A stretch of 64,000 nt of DNA from Pseudomonadota bacterium (GCA_018821785.1 JAHJLI010000192.1:1-64000); one strand, 5' to 3'. Shown: positions 35,525 to 44,724, counted from the first letter of the stretch. Notes: generated by a model from the sequence alone, not told the origin. Numbers and translations: made by a program.

Positions 35525-37636
35525 ATGAGGCGCATGTTCAGCATTTTTAATAAGATAACCCTCTCTTCGGCGCCCTTCTATGCGTCGCTTGTGGTAATCA
35601 CCTCCCTCGCCACTTTTATCGGCAGTTTCTGGGCTGTCAATGAATATCAGGCATACCAGGAAAGTGTTGAAATAATAAAATATAATTATAAATACCAATA
35701 CGAGAGCCGCTTGAAAGAAGAGCTGGACAAGGTTGTTGAGCTGATCAAGCATCTTCAGTTGCAAAACGATCAACGGGTTGAGCATGATATCCGGGAAAGA
35801 GTGCAGGCGGCATACACTATTGCTTCCCATAATTATCGTCTCTATAAGGATGAAAAAAGCCCGGATGAATTGCGGTCCATGGTTATCGAACTGCTGCGAC
35901 CGATGCGCTGGAATAACGGCCGTGGATACTATTTTCTCGGCAGAGTCAATGACGGGATTATCGACCTTTTTGCTGACGAACCTTTCTTCGAAGGAAAGTC
36001 GGCGGCCGAGTTTAAAGAGCTGATAGGCCAAGATGTAGTCGGTAATATAATTTCCATCGTTCGGGATAAAGAGGCCGGGCTGTTTCGCTACAATCTGACA
36101 AAACCCATGTTTGCCAAGGATAAACTGTCAAAGATTTCTTTTGTTAAATATTTTCAACCTCTTGACTGGTTTATTGGGGCAGGTATCTATAATAACGATC
36201 TGGAAGAGCTTCTCCAGCGTGAGGTCTTGGCAAGAATCCAGAATATTCGTTTCGGCGCGGACGGCGAGGTCTTTTGCCTGCGCGCCGACGGCACCATTAT
36301 CAGCAATCAAGAAGAACGGCTCATTGGTCGCTCGGTACGCGATCTAGTCGATCGTAATGGCCTGGAATACGGCAAGGCATTTCTCGCGGCCGGGCTGAAA
36401 AATGAGTCGACGGATTACGTCCATTATTCAGTGGCTGACAGTTCCGGCGGTGTTGTCCATCAAAAACTCGCCTACGTTTCCGGCTATGAGAAGTGGGGCT
36501 GGGTTGTCGGAACCTCAATGTTCATGGACGGCATGGAGCATGCGATAGCCATCGAAACCGCGACCTATCAAAGAATCGCTTTTAAAAATGTTTTGACCTT
36601 TATCGTGCTCTTTGCCATTGCCGTTGTTTTTCTCTTGGCAAGCACTTTTTACTTTTCTTTCAAGATTAAACAAGGCATCAGCCTTTTCACCACTTTTTTT
36701 CAGAAAGCCGCTGATTCAAATGTGAAAATCGACAATAAAAATCTTACCTTTCGTGAGTTTGAAGATTTGGGGCGGCTGGCCAATAGGATGGTGGAATACC
36801 GCATTAATAATGAGATTCTCCTGCACCGCGATGAGTTGCGTCTTGACTCCCTGCTGCAACTGGGGATCCTTGAACAGCAATCGTTGCAGGACAAATATCA
36901 CTTTATTCTGCAGCGGATTGTCCAGATCACCAGAAGCGAAGAAGGCTGCTTGATGCTGGTCGACCCGGCACAGAGACATATATCTCTCTGCGCCCATGTC
37001 GATAATAGCGATAAGAATGAGCAGCGTAAAGCAGTCCCGGATTTACCCGTCCCTGTCGAACAGGCAGGCTTGCCGGGGAAGGTGGTTGTGGGCAAGACGG
37101 CAACCATTGACAACGACTTCATTAATGCCGGTGACCACAACATTTGTCCTTGTCGGAATGTGGTTAGCCGGCACCTTCATGTCCCTATCTTCAACGACGG
37201 CAAGATTGTTGTGGTAGCCGGGGTGTGTAATGGCCGGGAAAACTATGACAATTCAGATATCCGCCAGGTAACCATGCTTCTTGAAGGCTTGTGGCTGCAT
37301 GTTTTGAAAAAATCGGCCGAAGAGGAGCTTGCCCGGTTGGAGCGGCAGATCATCGCTGTCAGCGAGGAGGAACGAAGCAAGATCGGTCGAGACCTTCACG
37401 ATGACCTCGGTTCCCATCTCACCGGGGTGGAACTGCTCAGTAAGGCGCTGCAGCAGCATCTTCGGGAGGAAGTGCCGGAAAGGGCTGAGCAACTGGGGAC
37501 GATCCGTAACCTGATCCTTGATGCCATCGAAAAGACCCGTCGTCTGTCCCAGGGGTTGTATCCGGTGCATGTGGTTGAATACGGTTTGGAGGCTGCTATT
37601 GAAGAATTGGTCGTCGAGGTTAAAAAAAATGTTTAA
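35525..37636 (+). CDS. Sensor histidine kinase, Cache-GAF-HisKA_3 part, ending at an A8 tract before the ATPase domain
   Basis: The product has 703 residues. A first membrane helix spans about residues 16-40. A double-Cache periplasmic region follows (GRGYYFLGRVNDGIIDLF, FRYNLTKPMFAKDKLSKIS, YFQPLDWFIGAGIYNNDLEE, then a second repeat ending GWVVGTSMFMDGME). A second helix lies about 355-380 (VLTFIVLFAIAVVFLLAS). A GAF-like domain precedes the NarL-type dimerisation helix SEEERSKIGRDLHDDLGSHL, with phospho-acceptor His625. The frame stops at 37634 just after eight A residues. The ATPase domain continues in the +1 frame as a separate frame from ATG 37629. The upstream binding protein and downstream LuxR-type regulator complete the system. 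Confidence 0.85.
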   Translation: MRRMFSIFNKITLSSAPFYASLVVITSLATFIGSFWAVNEYQAYQESVEIIKYNYKYQYESRLKEELDKVVELIKHLQLQNDQRVEHDIRERVQAAYTIASHNYRLYKDEKSPDELRSMVIELLRPMRWNNGRGYYFLGRVNDGIIDLFADEPFFEGKSAAEFKELIGQDVVGNIISIVRDKEAGLFRYNLTKPMFAKDKLSKISFVKYFQPLDWFIGAGIYNNDLEELLQREVLARIQNIRFGADGEVFCLRADGTIISNQEERLIGRSVRDLVDRNGLEYGKAFLAAGLKNESTDYVHYSVADSSGGVVHQKLAYVSGYEKWGWVVGTSMFMDGMEHAIAIETATYQRIAFKNVLTFIVLFAIAVVFLLASTFYFSFKIKQGISLFTTFFQKAADSNVKIDNKNLTFREFEDLGRLANRMVEYRINNEILLHRDELRLDSLLQLGILEQQSLQDKYHFILQRIVQITRSEEGCLMLVDPAQRHISLCAHVDNSDKNEQRKAVPDLPVPVEQAGLPGKVVVGKTATIDNDFINAGDHNICPCRNVVSRHLHVPIFNDGKIVVVAGVCNGRENYDNSDIRQVTMLLEGLWLHVLKKSAEEELARLERQIIAVSEEERSKIGRDLHDDLGSHLTGVELLSKALQQHLREEVPERAEQLGTIRNLILDAIEKTRRLSQGLYPVHVVEYGLEAAIEELVVEVKKNV

Positions 37637-37967
37637 AGTGAACTTCGATTTGTCCTGGCATGGTGGCGGGCATGTGCTTGGCAAGAACACCGCCACCCAC
37701 CTGCACTACATCATCCGGGAAGCGGTTTTTAATGCGGCGCGGCATGGAAAACCCAGCAATATCGGAGTGTATATGCGGCAGGATGATAACGGTTTTTCGG
37801 TAAAAATCGTCGACGACGGCAAAGGCTTTGCCGGGACTCCGGCGGCAACAGGAATGGGGTTTCACACCATGAAGTATCGGGCCAAGGCCATAGGTGCAAC
37901 GTTAGTCATCGATTCCGGTGAAAAGAGCGGGACTATTATTTCGGTCTCCGGCGAGGGTCTGGAATGA
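37629..37967 (+). CDS. Histidine kinase ATPase (HATPase_c) domain, separated from its kinase by a frame shift
   Basis: The product has 112 residues. Motifs: N-box YIIREAVFNAARHGKPSNIG, G1 KIVDDGKGF and G2 GMGFHTMKYRAKAIGATL, ending TIISVSGEGLE. ATG 37629 lies inside the A-tract of the upstream gene, with GAGG 9 nt before it, so independent initiation is possible. Removing one A would fuse the two frames into an ordinary NarL-type kinase. It overlaps the response regulator by ATGA. It is either a naturally split kinase, one expressed by slippage on the A8 tract, or a mutation or base-calling error. Confidence 0.8.
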   Translation: MFKVNFDLSWHGGGHVLGKNTATHLHYIIREAVFNAARHGKPSNIGVYMRQDDNGFSVKIVDDGKGFAGTPAATGMGFHTMKYRAKAIGATLVIDSGEKSGTIISVSGEGLE

Positions 37968-38641
37968 AAGCAAAGGTAATAATTGTCGATGATCATCCCA
38001 TATTTCGGATGGGTATGGCCGAACTGCTCAACCAGGAAGACGATTTTATCGTCTGCGGCCTGGCCGAAGATATCGCTGGAGCCCGGAAGATTATTAAGCA
38101 GCATGTTCCGGATCTCGCTATTATTGATATCACCCTGGCCGGGGAAAATGGACTCGATCTGGTCAAAGAGCTTACCGGCGACAAGAACCCTCTGCCGATT
38201 CTCGTCCTTTCCATGCATGATGAGCAGGTCTGGGCTGAAAGGGCGATCCGCGCTGGAGCACGCGGCTACATCATGAAAAAAGAGGCGAGCGAAAAGGTGA
38301 TTTTCGCTCTTCGTAATATTCTCGGCGGGAAGATCCATGTCAGCTCCAGTATCATGGAGCGGCTGCTGGACCGTTTCCAGATGAACCCGGAGGTGTCCAG
38401 CGGGCCGACAGTAGATCTGCTCACTGATCGGGAACTCGAGGTGTTCAGGCTGATAGGGGCCGGCCTTTCCACCAGGGAGATTGCTGAGCGGATGAATCTA
38501 GGTGTTAAAACCATTGGAACCTATCGCGACCGGGTTAAGCAGAAACTCGGCATCAAAACTGCGGTGGAGCTTATTCGCCGGGCGGTACTCTGGACTGAGC
38601 AGGAATTTTTCGATACTGATGGGCATCAAGATGTAGGCTGA
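37964..38641 (+). CDS. LuxR/NarL-family response regulator
   Basis: The product has 225 residues. The receiver domain has VDDHPIFRMGM, phospho-acceptor Asp55 in LAIIDITLAGENG, and the GARGYIMKKEASEKV switch end. The C-terminal GerE helix-turn-helix reads LTDRELEVFRLIGAGLSTRE, then MNLGVKTIGTYRDRVKQKLG. It is translationally coupled to the ATPase fragment and should be the DNA-binding output of the binding-protein/kinase system. Its targets are not visible. Confidence 0.93.
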   Translation: MKAKVIIVDDHPIFRMGMAELLNQEDDFIVCGLAEDIAGARKIIKQHVPDLAIIDITLAGENGLDLVKELTGDKNPLPILVLSMHDEQVWAERAIRAGARGYIMKKEASEKVIFALRNILGGKIHVSSSIMERLLDRFQMNPEVSSGPTVDLLTDRELEVFRLIGAGLSTREIAERMNLGVKTIGTYRDRVKQKLGIKTAVELIRRAVLWTEQEFFDTDGHQDVG

Positions 38642-38890
38642 TGCCTTACGTTTTTTGTTGGCTTTAACCTACACAACAAAAGGGGCTCGGCTGATTTTCT
38701 TCCCAACTGTATTCTTATATACTGCTGTCACTTAGTCCCTTGAATAAATGTTGGTGGCAGGAGTGAATTCGAACATGCTGTATGTTCAGAGTTGGATTTT
38801 AATGGATTTTTTTACCACATGTCTGCAAGCCCCACAGAGGTGAAAGGTGCATCGTCTGCTTGGGTTTTAAAGAACTGAGGTCAACCTCCT

Positions 38891-38942
38891 CCTCGGCTCC
38901 TGTTTTTCCCTTGATCAAGGAAAGACTACTTTATAGCCGAGG
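38891..38942 (+). promoter_or_regulatory. Nested stem structure in the long gap upstream of mobB
   Basis: Arms CCTCGGCT (38891-38898) and AGCCGAGG (38935-38942) enclose an inner palindrome CCTTGATCAAGG (38909-38920). It lies about 270 nt before mobB. A structured leader or small RNA is possible. The rest of 38642-39211 shows no gene. Confidence 0.35.
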
Positions 38943-39211
38943 CTTGTCCTCAAAATCATCGGAAAGTGGATTCCTCCTGTCATCAACGCTTTTTCATCTT
39001 CAACGAAATCACCTTGAAGATCCCATGTAAAATTTGGTGGCTATACCCTGAAACGGCTCAGTCTGACTGGTAATATTCGGAAAAACTGGGGTGCCACCAG
39101 ACAATTCTATGTGCAACAGTTTGCGGGTATGCTACTTTGATGGCGGCGGCTGACCGGACCGACCGATTCTGGCCTGTTTATCCTGTTTTTCTTGATCTTC
39201 CAGGGGAATGT

Positions 39212-39865
39212 ATGGCATCAATTATTACCTTCATCGGGTGGCATGACAGCGGTAAGACTACTCTTGCCACGCAGGTTGTTACTGAACTGACGAAACTTGG
39301 TTACCGAGTTGCTGTTATCAAATCGACCAGCGATGAGGGGATTGCTTTCGATACCCCCGGAACGGACACATACAAGCACAAGGCTGCCGGAGCGGACAGC
39401 GTCATGCTTGTGGCTCCGGATCAGATGGTGCTGCAGACCAAAAACACTGACCTATCCCTCCGAACCCTGGCGCATCGATACTTTCCCGATGTTGACCTGG
39501 TCATTGGCGAAGGGTTCAAAACGGCAAGAAGGATACCAAAGATAGAGGTCTTCAGAAACCTCGATCAAAAATTACGCGAGGAAGTACACGGGGTAGTTGC
39601 AGTTGCCACAGACCTTGAGGGCGTTACTGGGGAGTATGTTTTTCGTCTCGATGCGGCCAGGGATATCGCCCTGTTCATTGAGAAGCGCTATCTGCGTATC
39701 AAAGGGAGGAGGGAGACTGTAACCCTCTTGGTCAACGGTGAAAAGATACCGTTGAAGGATTTCATTCAGGAAGCTCTTGCCGGGACCGTCCACGGGTTCA
39801 TTAAAACCCTGAAATTGAATAAAGATATGAAAGAGATTGAGCTAAGAATACAACTCGAAGGGTGA
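39212..39865 (+). CDS. mobB: Molybdopterin-guanine dinucleotide biosynthesis protein MobB
   Basis: The start at 39212 follows AGGGGAATGT and gives 217 residues; the upstream extension to 39137 is not MobB-like. The P-loop reads FIGWHDSGKTTLATQV, followed by GYRVAVIKSTSDEG, DTPGTDTYKHKAAGADSVML and DLVIGEGFKTARRIPKIEVFR, all typical of MobB. It is a GTPase thought to assist MobA in forming the guanine dinucleotide cofactor. The C-terminal 50 residues (TLLVNGEKIPLKDFIQEALA) are an extra segment seen in some anaerobes. It stands alone, with a strong terminator after it. Confidence 0.92.
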   Translation: MASIITFIGWHDSGKTTLATQVVTELTKLGYRVAVIKSTSDEGIAFDTPGTDTYKHKAAGADSVMLVAPDQMVLQTKNTDLSLRTLAHRYFPDVDLVIGEGFKTARRIPKIEVFRNLDQKLREEVHGVVAVATDLEGVTGEYVFRLDAARDIALFIEKRYLRIKGRRETVTLLVNGEKIPLKDFIQEALAGTVHGFIKTLKLNKDMKEIELRIQLEG

Positions 39866-39924
39866 GGGGAAGCGTGCGGGCGAAAAGCTCGGCTACCACC
39901 CCATGATACTTACAGATTAAGGGA

Positions 39925-39961
39925 CCGGACAAAGTGTTTTCGGGAAGTGCACTTTGTCCGG
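39925..39961. terminator. Hairpin between convergent mobB and Cache-sensor genes
   Basis: A perfect 12-bp stem (39925-39936 with 39950-39961) has a 13-nt loop. A T-rich stretch follows about 15 bp later on the plus strand. It can serve both converging transcripts. Confidence 0.6.
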
Positions 39962-39975
39962 CGGTGTCAGGAAAA

Positions 39976-40878
39976 TTATTTTTTCGTTCGCCGTAAAGCG
40001 ATGACCATACTCAGCCTGAGCCGTTCGAGCGCCTTCTGCATCTCCCCAAATTCATCCTCATTGGTGACCTTGATTTCTTCCTCAAGTTTTTTGCCGTTGG
40101 CCACATCATTAGCAAGATTTGACAGGGTCTTGATTGGCGTCAGAAAATGGTTAACGATAATAAAGATCAACACCAGGGAGAGAATCAGGATTGTCGCCAT
40201 GATCCCGAACAGGGTGAGCTTGAGTTCATTTTTTGCTGTATCGATTGCTTCTAGCGAAAGTCCGATCCTGAAACCACCCCAATGTTTGCCTTTTACAAAA
40301 ATGGGCGATGATACATCCCACATGGTCACTCCGGTATCCCTTTTATACACCTGCAGGAGGCCTTTGGTGGTGTTCTTGGCGGCTTGTATTCCCACCGGGT
40401 CATTAAAGATCCGTTTTGTTCTATTTCCTACCTTGTCCTTTGCCGCATCACCGGTGATCGGTTGCTGATACCGAGTGTTGTGTGTAGGTAGATAGCCATT
40501 CTCATCCACAGCTACTGCAAAAACGAGACTTTCATCTAACAAAAATTCATCCTCAAGGCTGAGGATAGCCTTGTCCAGATAAGAATCGTACTTGGTGTGA
40601 AATTTGGGTGGATCAAAATTACCTATCTGTTCGTAATTTTTATCAAAGGCATCGGCAACCGAAAAGACTCCGTTATCAATGGCTTCTTCAATGATTTGTC
40701 CGATCATCTTGGCACCGATGATGGACTGAATTTGCCCTCTGCTCAAAAGTTCTGCTTCAAGCTTTGCGCTTTGCCTCGACATCAGCACGTAGGTCCCGGC
40801 TGATATTATCAGAAAAATAAATACGTTAACTATCACTGAGACCTTAATTCCAATCTTTTTCGTAATGAAGTTTGCCAT
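39976..40878 (-). CDS. Membrane Cache-like sensor with HAMP domain
   Basis: The product has 300 residues. Membrane helix 1 is at about 11-33 (VSVIVNVFIFLIISAGTYVL). An extracytoplasmic domain at about 35-225 carries AVDENGYLPTHNTRYQQP, KRIFNDPVGIQAAKNT, VYKRDTGVTMWDVSSPIFV and KGKHWGGFRIGLS, the pattern of the DUF3365/Cache-like sensor group. Helix 2 is at about 228-250 and a HAMP domain follows (HFLTPIKTLSNLANDVANG). The protein ends soon after HAMP, with no kinase, cyclase or chemoreceptor output. It may be a sensor subunit acting on another protein. The next minus-strand gene upstream is a soluble paralogue of its sensor domain. Confidence 0.8.
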   Translation of the reverse strand: MANFITKKIGIKVSVIVNVFIFLIISAGTYVLMSRQSAKLEAELLSRGQIQSIIGAKMIGQIIEEAIDNGVFSVADAFDKNYEQIGNFDPPKFHTKYDSYLDKAILSLEDEFLLDESLVFAVAVDENGYLPTHNTRYQQPITGDAAKDKVGNRTKRIFNDPVGIQAAKNTTKGLLQVYKRDTGVTMWDVSSPIFVKGKHWGGFRIGLSLEAIDTAKNELKLTLFGIMATILILSLVLIFIIVNHFLTPIKTLSNLANDVANGKKLEEEIKVTNEDEFGEMQKALERLRLSMVIALRRTKK

Positions 40879-40943
40879 AGGGTTCCTCTCCCAAAAAAAG
40901 TTGATGATCTTCTGTCGACCAGCTTACGACCTGTTTTCAAAGG

Positions 40944-41546
40944 CTATTTTTTGTAGCCGATACGGACAGCTCCCCAATGCTTGTCATTAATAAATATTGG
41001 AACAGACAAATCGAATAATTCTTCGCCGGTATCTCTGCTGTACTTCTGCAGGAGAAATGGTTGGGTGTTTTTTGCTGCAGCCAATCCGGTCCTGTCATTG
41101 AACAGCCTTTTTCCTCGACTGTATTTGGCATTGTAGTCGGGATCGCTGGTTGGCGGCAGGGAATACTTTGAGTTATGGGTAGGTAAATAGCCGTTTTTAT
41201 CGATAGTGACGACAAACAGCAACCGATTGTCTTTGGCGAGGTATTTATCGAGAAGGCCTGTTAATATCGGATCAGTGATTTTATCATATTGTGTGGAGAA
41301 CTTTTGGGGGGTGGTGTCGGCAATGGGAATGTAAAAGGTGTCAAAGAGTTGTGCAATAGTGAGCCTTTTAGCGGCAAGAAGAGTTTGGAACTCCTGTATT
41401 ACCTCATCTCGACAGGCAAAGGCAATCTCTTTGACTTTGAGGTCAAAATCGGCAGAGCTTTCTTTTTCGGCGGCCACCGCGCTGGTATGCAGGAGGAGTG
41501 TGGCGAAACACAGAAACAGCAGAAATTTGATATTGCTCTTGATCAC
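40944..41546 (-). CDS. Secreted Cache-like sensor domain, paralogue of the neighbouring HAMP protein
   Basis: The product has 200 residues. A signal peptide spans about 1-26 (ending TSAVAA). The rest is a single sensor domain sharing IDKNGYLPTHNSKYS, KRLFNDRTGLAAAKNT, YSRDTGEELFDLSVPIFIN and KHWGAVRIGY with the adjacent gene. It has no second membrane helix, so it should be free in the periplasm. The two genes are 65 bp apart on the same strand and probably arose by tandem duplication. Ligand and partner are unknown. Confidence 0.8.
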   Translation of the reverse strand: MIKSNIKFLLFLCFATLLLHTSAVAAEKESSADFDLKVKEIAFACRDEVIQEFQTLLAAKRLTIAQLFDTFYIPIADTTPQKFSTQYDKITDPILTGLLDKYLAKDNRLLFVVTIDKNGYLPTHNSKYSLPPTSDPDYNAKYSRGKRLFNDRTGLAAAKNTQPFLLQKYSRDTGEELFDLSVPIFINDKHWGAVRIGYKK

Positions 41547-41610
41547 TTACGGCCTCCACAGGTTAAATTTTTGAAACCTTGGCTGCATATTATGATTTTG
41601 CTATAACTCC

Positions 41611-42888
41611 TTAAAAACGGTTTTGAAAATAGGCCTCAAGTACAGCCGGCAGGGCTATGGAACCGTCTTCCTGTTGGTAATTCTCGAGAATAGCCAGCAG
41701 TGTTCTGCCGACCGCCAGGCCTGAGCCGTTCAAAGTGTGTACCAGTTTGCTCTTTTTCTGACCCTCGGGGCGATACCTGATGCCGCCACGCCGTGCCTGG
41801 AAATCAAGGAAATTGGAGCAGGAGGATATCTCCCGGTAGGTATTCTGGCCAGGCAACCAGACCTCTATGTCATAGGTCTTGGTGGCGGAAAAGCCCAGAT
41901 CACCGGTACAGAGCGCGACAACCCGGTAGTGCAGGCCGAGGAGTTGGAGAACCGTCTCGGCATCGGCAAGCAAAGCCTCAAGTTCCTGATCGGAGGTCTC
42001 AGGAGTGGTGAATTTCACCAGCTCGACCTTGTCGAATTGGTGCTGTCTGATCAGTCCACGGGTGTCCCGGCCATGACTTCCCGCTTCCGATCTGAAACAG
42101 GGGGTGTATGCGGTATATTTGATCGGCAGGTCCGACTCGCTGAGGGTTTCGTCGCGGTGAATATTGGTCACCGGTACTTCAGCGGTAGGGATGAGGAAGA
42201 GATCCCAGCCCTCTATCTTAAAGAGATCATCTGCAAACTTGGGTAATTGTCCGGTGGCCGTCATGGTCGGGGTGTTGACCAGAAAAGGCGGCAGTATTTC
42301 TGTGTAGCCGTGTCGCTGGGTGTGCAGGTCGAGCATGAAAGAAATGAGTGCCCGTTCCAGTCTGGAGGCAAAGCCTTTTAAGAGGGCAAAGCGTGCGCCT
42401 GAGAGTTTGGCGGCCCTCTCGAAATCAATGATGTCCAGAGCTTCACCAAGTTCCCAATGGGTCTTTGCCGGAAAGGGGAAAGTAGGTTTTTCTCCCCATT
42501 TTCTGACTTCCAGGTTGTCCGTATCGTTCAATCCAACCGGGACACTGTCGTGGCAGAGGTTAGGGATATTCATGACGATTTTTTGTAGATCTTCTTCGAC
42601 CTGGGTCAATTCACCATCGAGTTCCTTGATGCGCTGGTTGGCGTCGCGCATTTCCAGGATCAGCGGCTCGGCTTTGTGTTGGTCGTCTGCGGGCCCTTTT
42701 TTCAACAGGGCAATTTTCTCCGAGACCGTGTTGCGTTTGTTTTTCAGACCTTCTACTTCTGAGAGAATGACCAGTCTCTGCTTGTCGATGGCGGCAAATT
42801 CGTCGAGCAGGGTTGCCGCCATGCCACGGCGGATCGATTTTTCTTTCACCAGATCGAGGTTTTCACGTATGAATCGCAGTTCCAGCAT
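41611..42888 (-). CDS. serS: Seryl-tRNA synthetase
   Basis: The start at 42888 ([17 protein letters not shown]) gives the usual 425 residues; the in-frame extension to 42963 is not conserved. The N-terminal coiled-coil arm (residues 30-105) binds tRNA-Ser. Class II motifs follow: motif 2 in [19 protein letters not shown] and [11 protein letters not shown], and motif 3 in [20 protein letters not shown]. It charges tRNA-Ser, and tRNA-Sec if present, with serine in the cytoplasm. It is followed 64 bp downstream by the secreted sensor gene. Confidence 0.96.
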   Translation of the reverse strand: MLELRFIRENLDLVKEKSIRRGMAATLLDEFAAIDKQRLVILSEVEGLKNKRNTVSEKIALLKKGPADDQHKAEPLILEMRDANQRIKELDGELTQVEEDLQKIVMNIPNLCHDSVPVGLNDTDNLEVRKWGEKPTFPFPAKTHWELGEALDIIDFERAAKLSGARFALLKGFASRLERALISFMLDLHTQRHGYTEILPPFLVNTPTMTATGQLPKFADDLFKIEGWDLFLIPTAEVPVTNIHRDETLSESDLPIKYTAYTPCFRSEAGSHGRDTRGLIRQHQFDKVELVKFTTPETSDQELEALLADAETVLQLLGLHYRVVALCTGDLGFSATKTYDIEVWLPGQNTYREISSCSNFLDFQARRGGIRYRPEGQKKSKLVHTLNGSGLAVGRTLLAILENYQQEDGSIALPAVLEAYFQNRF

Positions 42889-43186
42889 AATATTTTTATC
42901 TGTTTGATTTGAGTGGTTAAAAGTGTCTGTCTCATGTTTATCATGGCTGATTGGGGAAAGCAACTGCTATCAAATTGCTTTTTTATAAGGCTTCTGCTAC
43001 CTTGTCGGGCAGACTCAAACCGGACAAACGATACCATGCAACCGCCGGTTCGGCGATGTCCGGGTGTGACTTAAAAAACCGTTATATTTCAGCATGTTTT
43101 GTGATCAGTGACGGCGGATTGTGAGGCTTGCACTGCTGTTTGATTTTTTTCAAGGCGGCTTATCCCTGTCGCCCGGAATTTCTCCC

Positions 43187-43903
43187 ATGGCCAACCATAC
43201 TAAAATCGTCTCTTTTGTTATCGAGTTGCGGAAATCCATTCGCAATCTTGGGCTTTGTCTTGCTCTGACTACTTTAACGATTTTTTTTCTGGCTCCACAC
43301 CTGCTGCAGTTTATACAGCATCATCTTGACACCAAGCTCTATTTCTTTACTGTTGCCGGGCCCTTTCTCGCTCATGTGACACTGGCTTTTTTTTCCGCTC
43401 TCTTTGGGCTTATGCCATGGTTTACCATGGTTTTCTGGCGGGCTTTAGGCAAACCCTTTGGCGTTTCAGGCGGACAATTGTTTTTCTTTATCTTTTTCAC
43501 CTGCCTGTTGTTTTATGCCGGAACGTCCTTCTGTTATTTTATCACCTTGCCATTTGGAATCCAATTTCTTCTTGGTTTCAGCTCCGAGGAGTTGAAACCG
43601 GTCATTTCCGTCAGCCAGTTTGTCAATTTTATAACAATCTTCATATTTGCTTTCGGCTTGATCTTCGAATTGCCTATATTTATGGTGTTTCTTGCCAAGG
43701 TAGGGGTGTTTAAACGGCGTTTTTATGAAAAAAACCGTCGTTATGCTCTGTTGATAATCGCTATCATTTCAGCGATGTTGACACCCACTCCGGATATAGT
43801 CAATATGGCCCTTATGGGTGTGCCGTTGTATCTCTTGTACGAATCGGGGATTGTCATCCTTTGGGTGCTGGGGATTGGCAAAGAACAGGGAACGACAGGC
43901 TAG
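43187..43903 (+). CDS. tatC: Sec-independent protein translocase TatC
   Basis: The start at 43187 (MANHTKIVSFVIELRKSIRN) gives 238 residues and fits TatC length; an in-frame GTG at 43121 would add 22 residues. Six hydrophobic segments are visible. Conserved features include IELRKSI near the N-terminus, FTVAGPFLAHVTLAFFSAL, FGLIFELPIFMVFL with the functional Glu, and AMLTPTPDIVNMALMGVPLYLLYE. TatC binds twin-arginine signal peptides and builds the Tat translocon with TatA/B, which are not in the window. It overlaps the convergent DUF523 gene by 4 bp. Confidence 0.9.
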   Translation: MANHTKIVSFVIELRKSIRNLGLCLALTTLTIFFLAPHLLQFIQHHLDTKLYFFTVAGPFLAHVTLAFFSALFGLMPWFTMVFWRALGKPFGVSGGQLFFFIFFTCLLFYAGTSFCYFITLPFGIQFLLGFSSEELKPVISVSQFVNFITIFIFAFGLIFELPIFMVFLAKVGVFKRRFYEKNRRYALLIIAIISAMLTPTPDIVNMALMGVPLYLLYESGIVILWVLGIGKEQGTTG

Positions 43904-44322
43904 AATTCGGTTACTTGAAAACCGGCGGCCTGGAGCAGTGCTGCGGTAACGCCGATCTTGCCGCTTACTGCGCAGGATGGGCTTCGCGCCTTGAGAAAGA
44001 TGGCATGAACATTCTGCGAGCGGGCGAGGTGGAGTACCTGCTGTGCGCCGCGGATGAATTCAGCTGTGAGATCGGCGCCTGATTTACTAAGCACCCTGGC
44101 TGTTCCGGCCAGGACAGCGGTGCCGTCGCCTCCGGAAATGTCGGCTGCCTCTCTTGGGGTTGGTAGACCACCGAGTTGTTCCGGACAGACGGGGATCCAA
44201 AACGACTTTTCAAGTCTTGCCAGGCAATCGGGATTTTCGATGGTTTTGCCGTCATAGCGAGTACAAAGGCCTACCAGACAAGCGCTGACCAGATAGATGG
44301 GAAGTGAGTTTGGCATCGTCAA
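43900..44322 (-). CDS. DUF523 family protein
   Basis: The product has 140 residues, the usual length of DUF523. The N-terminal Cys motif SACLVGLCTRYDG, then CPEQLGGLPTPREAADI, KARSPSC with GKIGVTAALL near the end, are the family signature. The conserved Cys suggest metal or sulfur chemistry; the function is not established. It overlaps tatC at the 3' end and is divergent from ftsB. Confidence 0.88.
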   Translation of the reverse strand: MTMPNSLPIYLVSACLVGLCTRYDGKTIENPDCLARLEKSFWIPVCPEQLGGLPTPREAADISGGDGTAVLAGTARVLSKSGADLTAEFIRGAQQVLHLARSQNVHAIFLKARSPSCAVSGKIGVTAALLQAAGFQVTEF

Positions 44323-44334
44323 TAAAGGAAAGGT

Positions 44335-44682
44335 ATGTTGTTTACAAAAAAAAGACCACGGCCGAAACAGAAGCTTTCTCCCATCCAGGAAAACCGATAC
44401 TTCAAAATCGTTATATCTCTGGTGGTGTTGGCCTTGTTATGGGTCATACTGTCTCCCGGATCGGGACTTTTAGCTGTTTGGAGGAAACGGTCCGAACAAA
44501 AAACTCTACAGCAACAGAATATTCAGCTTGAAGAGGAGAATAGTCGGCTGCAAAAAGAAATTGATAAACTGCAAAATGATCCTGGATATCTTGAGGAGAT
44601 TGCCAGACGTGAGCACAACCTTCTCAAGAAAAACGAACGAGTATTTGAGTTTGCACCAAAAAAATCGGCCAAGGAAAAGTGA
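44335..44682 (+). CDS. FtsB/DivIC-like septum formation protein
   Basis: The product has 115 residues. A short basic cytoplasmic N-terminus, one membrane helix (YFKIVISLVVLALLWVIL) and a coiled coil (LQQQNIQLEEENSRLQKEID) lead to DPGYLEEIARREHNLLKKNE, the family signature. It should sit in the FtsQLB complex that activates septal peptidoglycan synthesis. The C-terminus is Lys-rich. The gene stands between divergent DUF523 and convergent fmdB-like genes. Confidence 0.85.
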   Translation: MLFTKKRPRPKQKLSPIQENRYFKIVISLVVLALLWVILSPGSGLLAVWRKRSEQKTLQQQNIQLEEENSRLQKEIDKLQNDPGYLEEIARREHNLLKKNERVFEFAPKKSAKEK

Positions 44683-44724
44683 CCTGCTGCTGTGGGCTCA
44701 GACCGAACCCGGTATTTAGGCAGC

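Noticed and set aside
37620-37640. Programmed -1 frameshift in the histidine kinase
   Set aside because: A -1 shift at the A-tract leads to a TGA after a few codons; only a +1 shift (or loss of one A) joins the ATPase domain.
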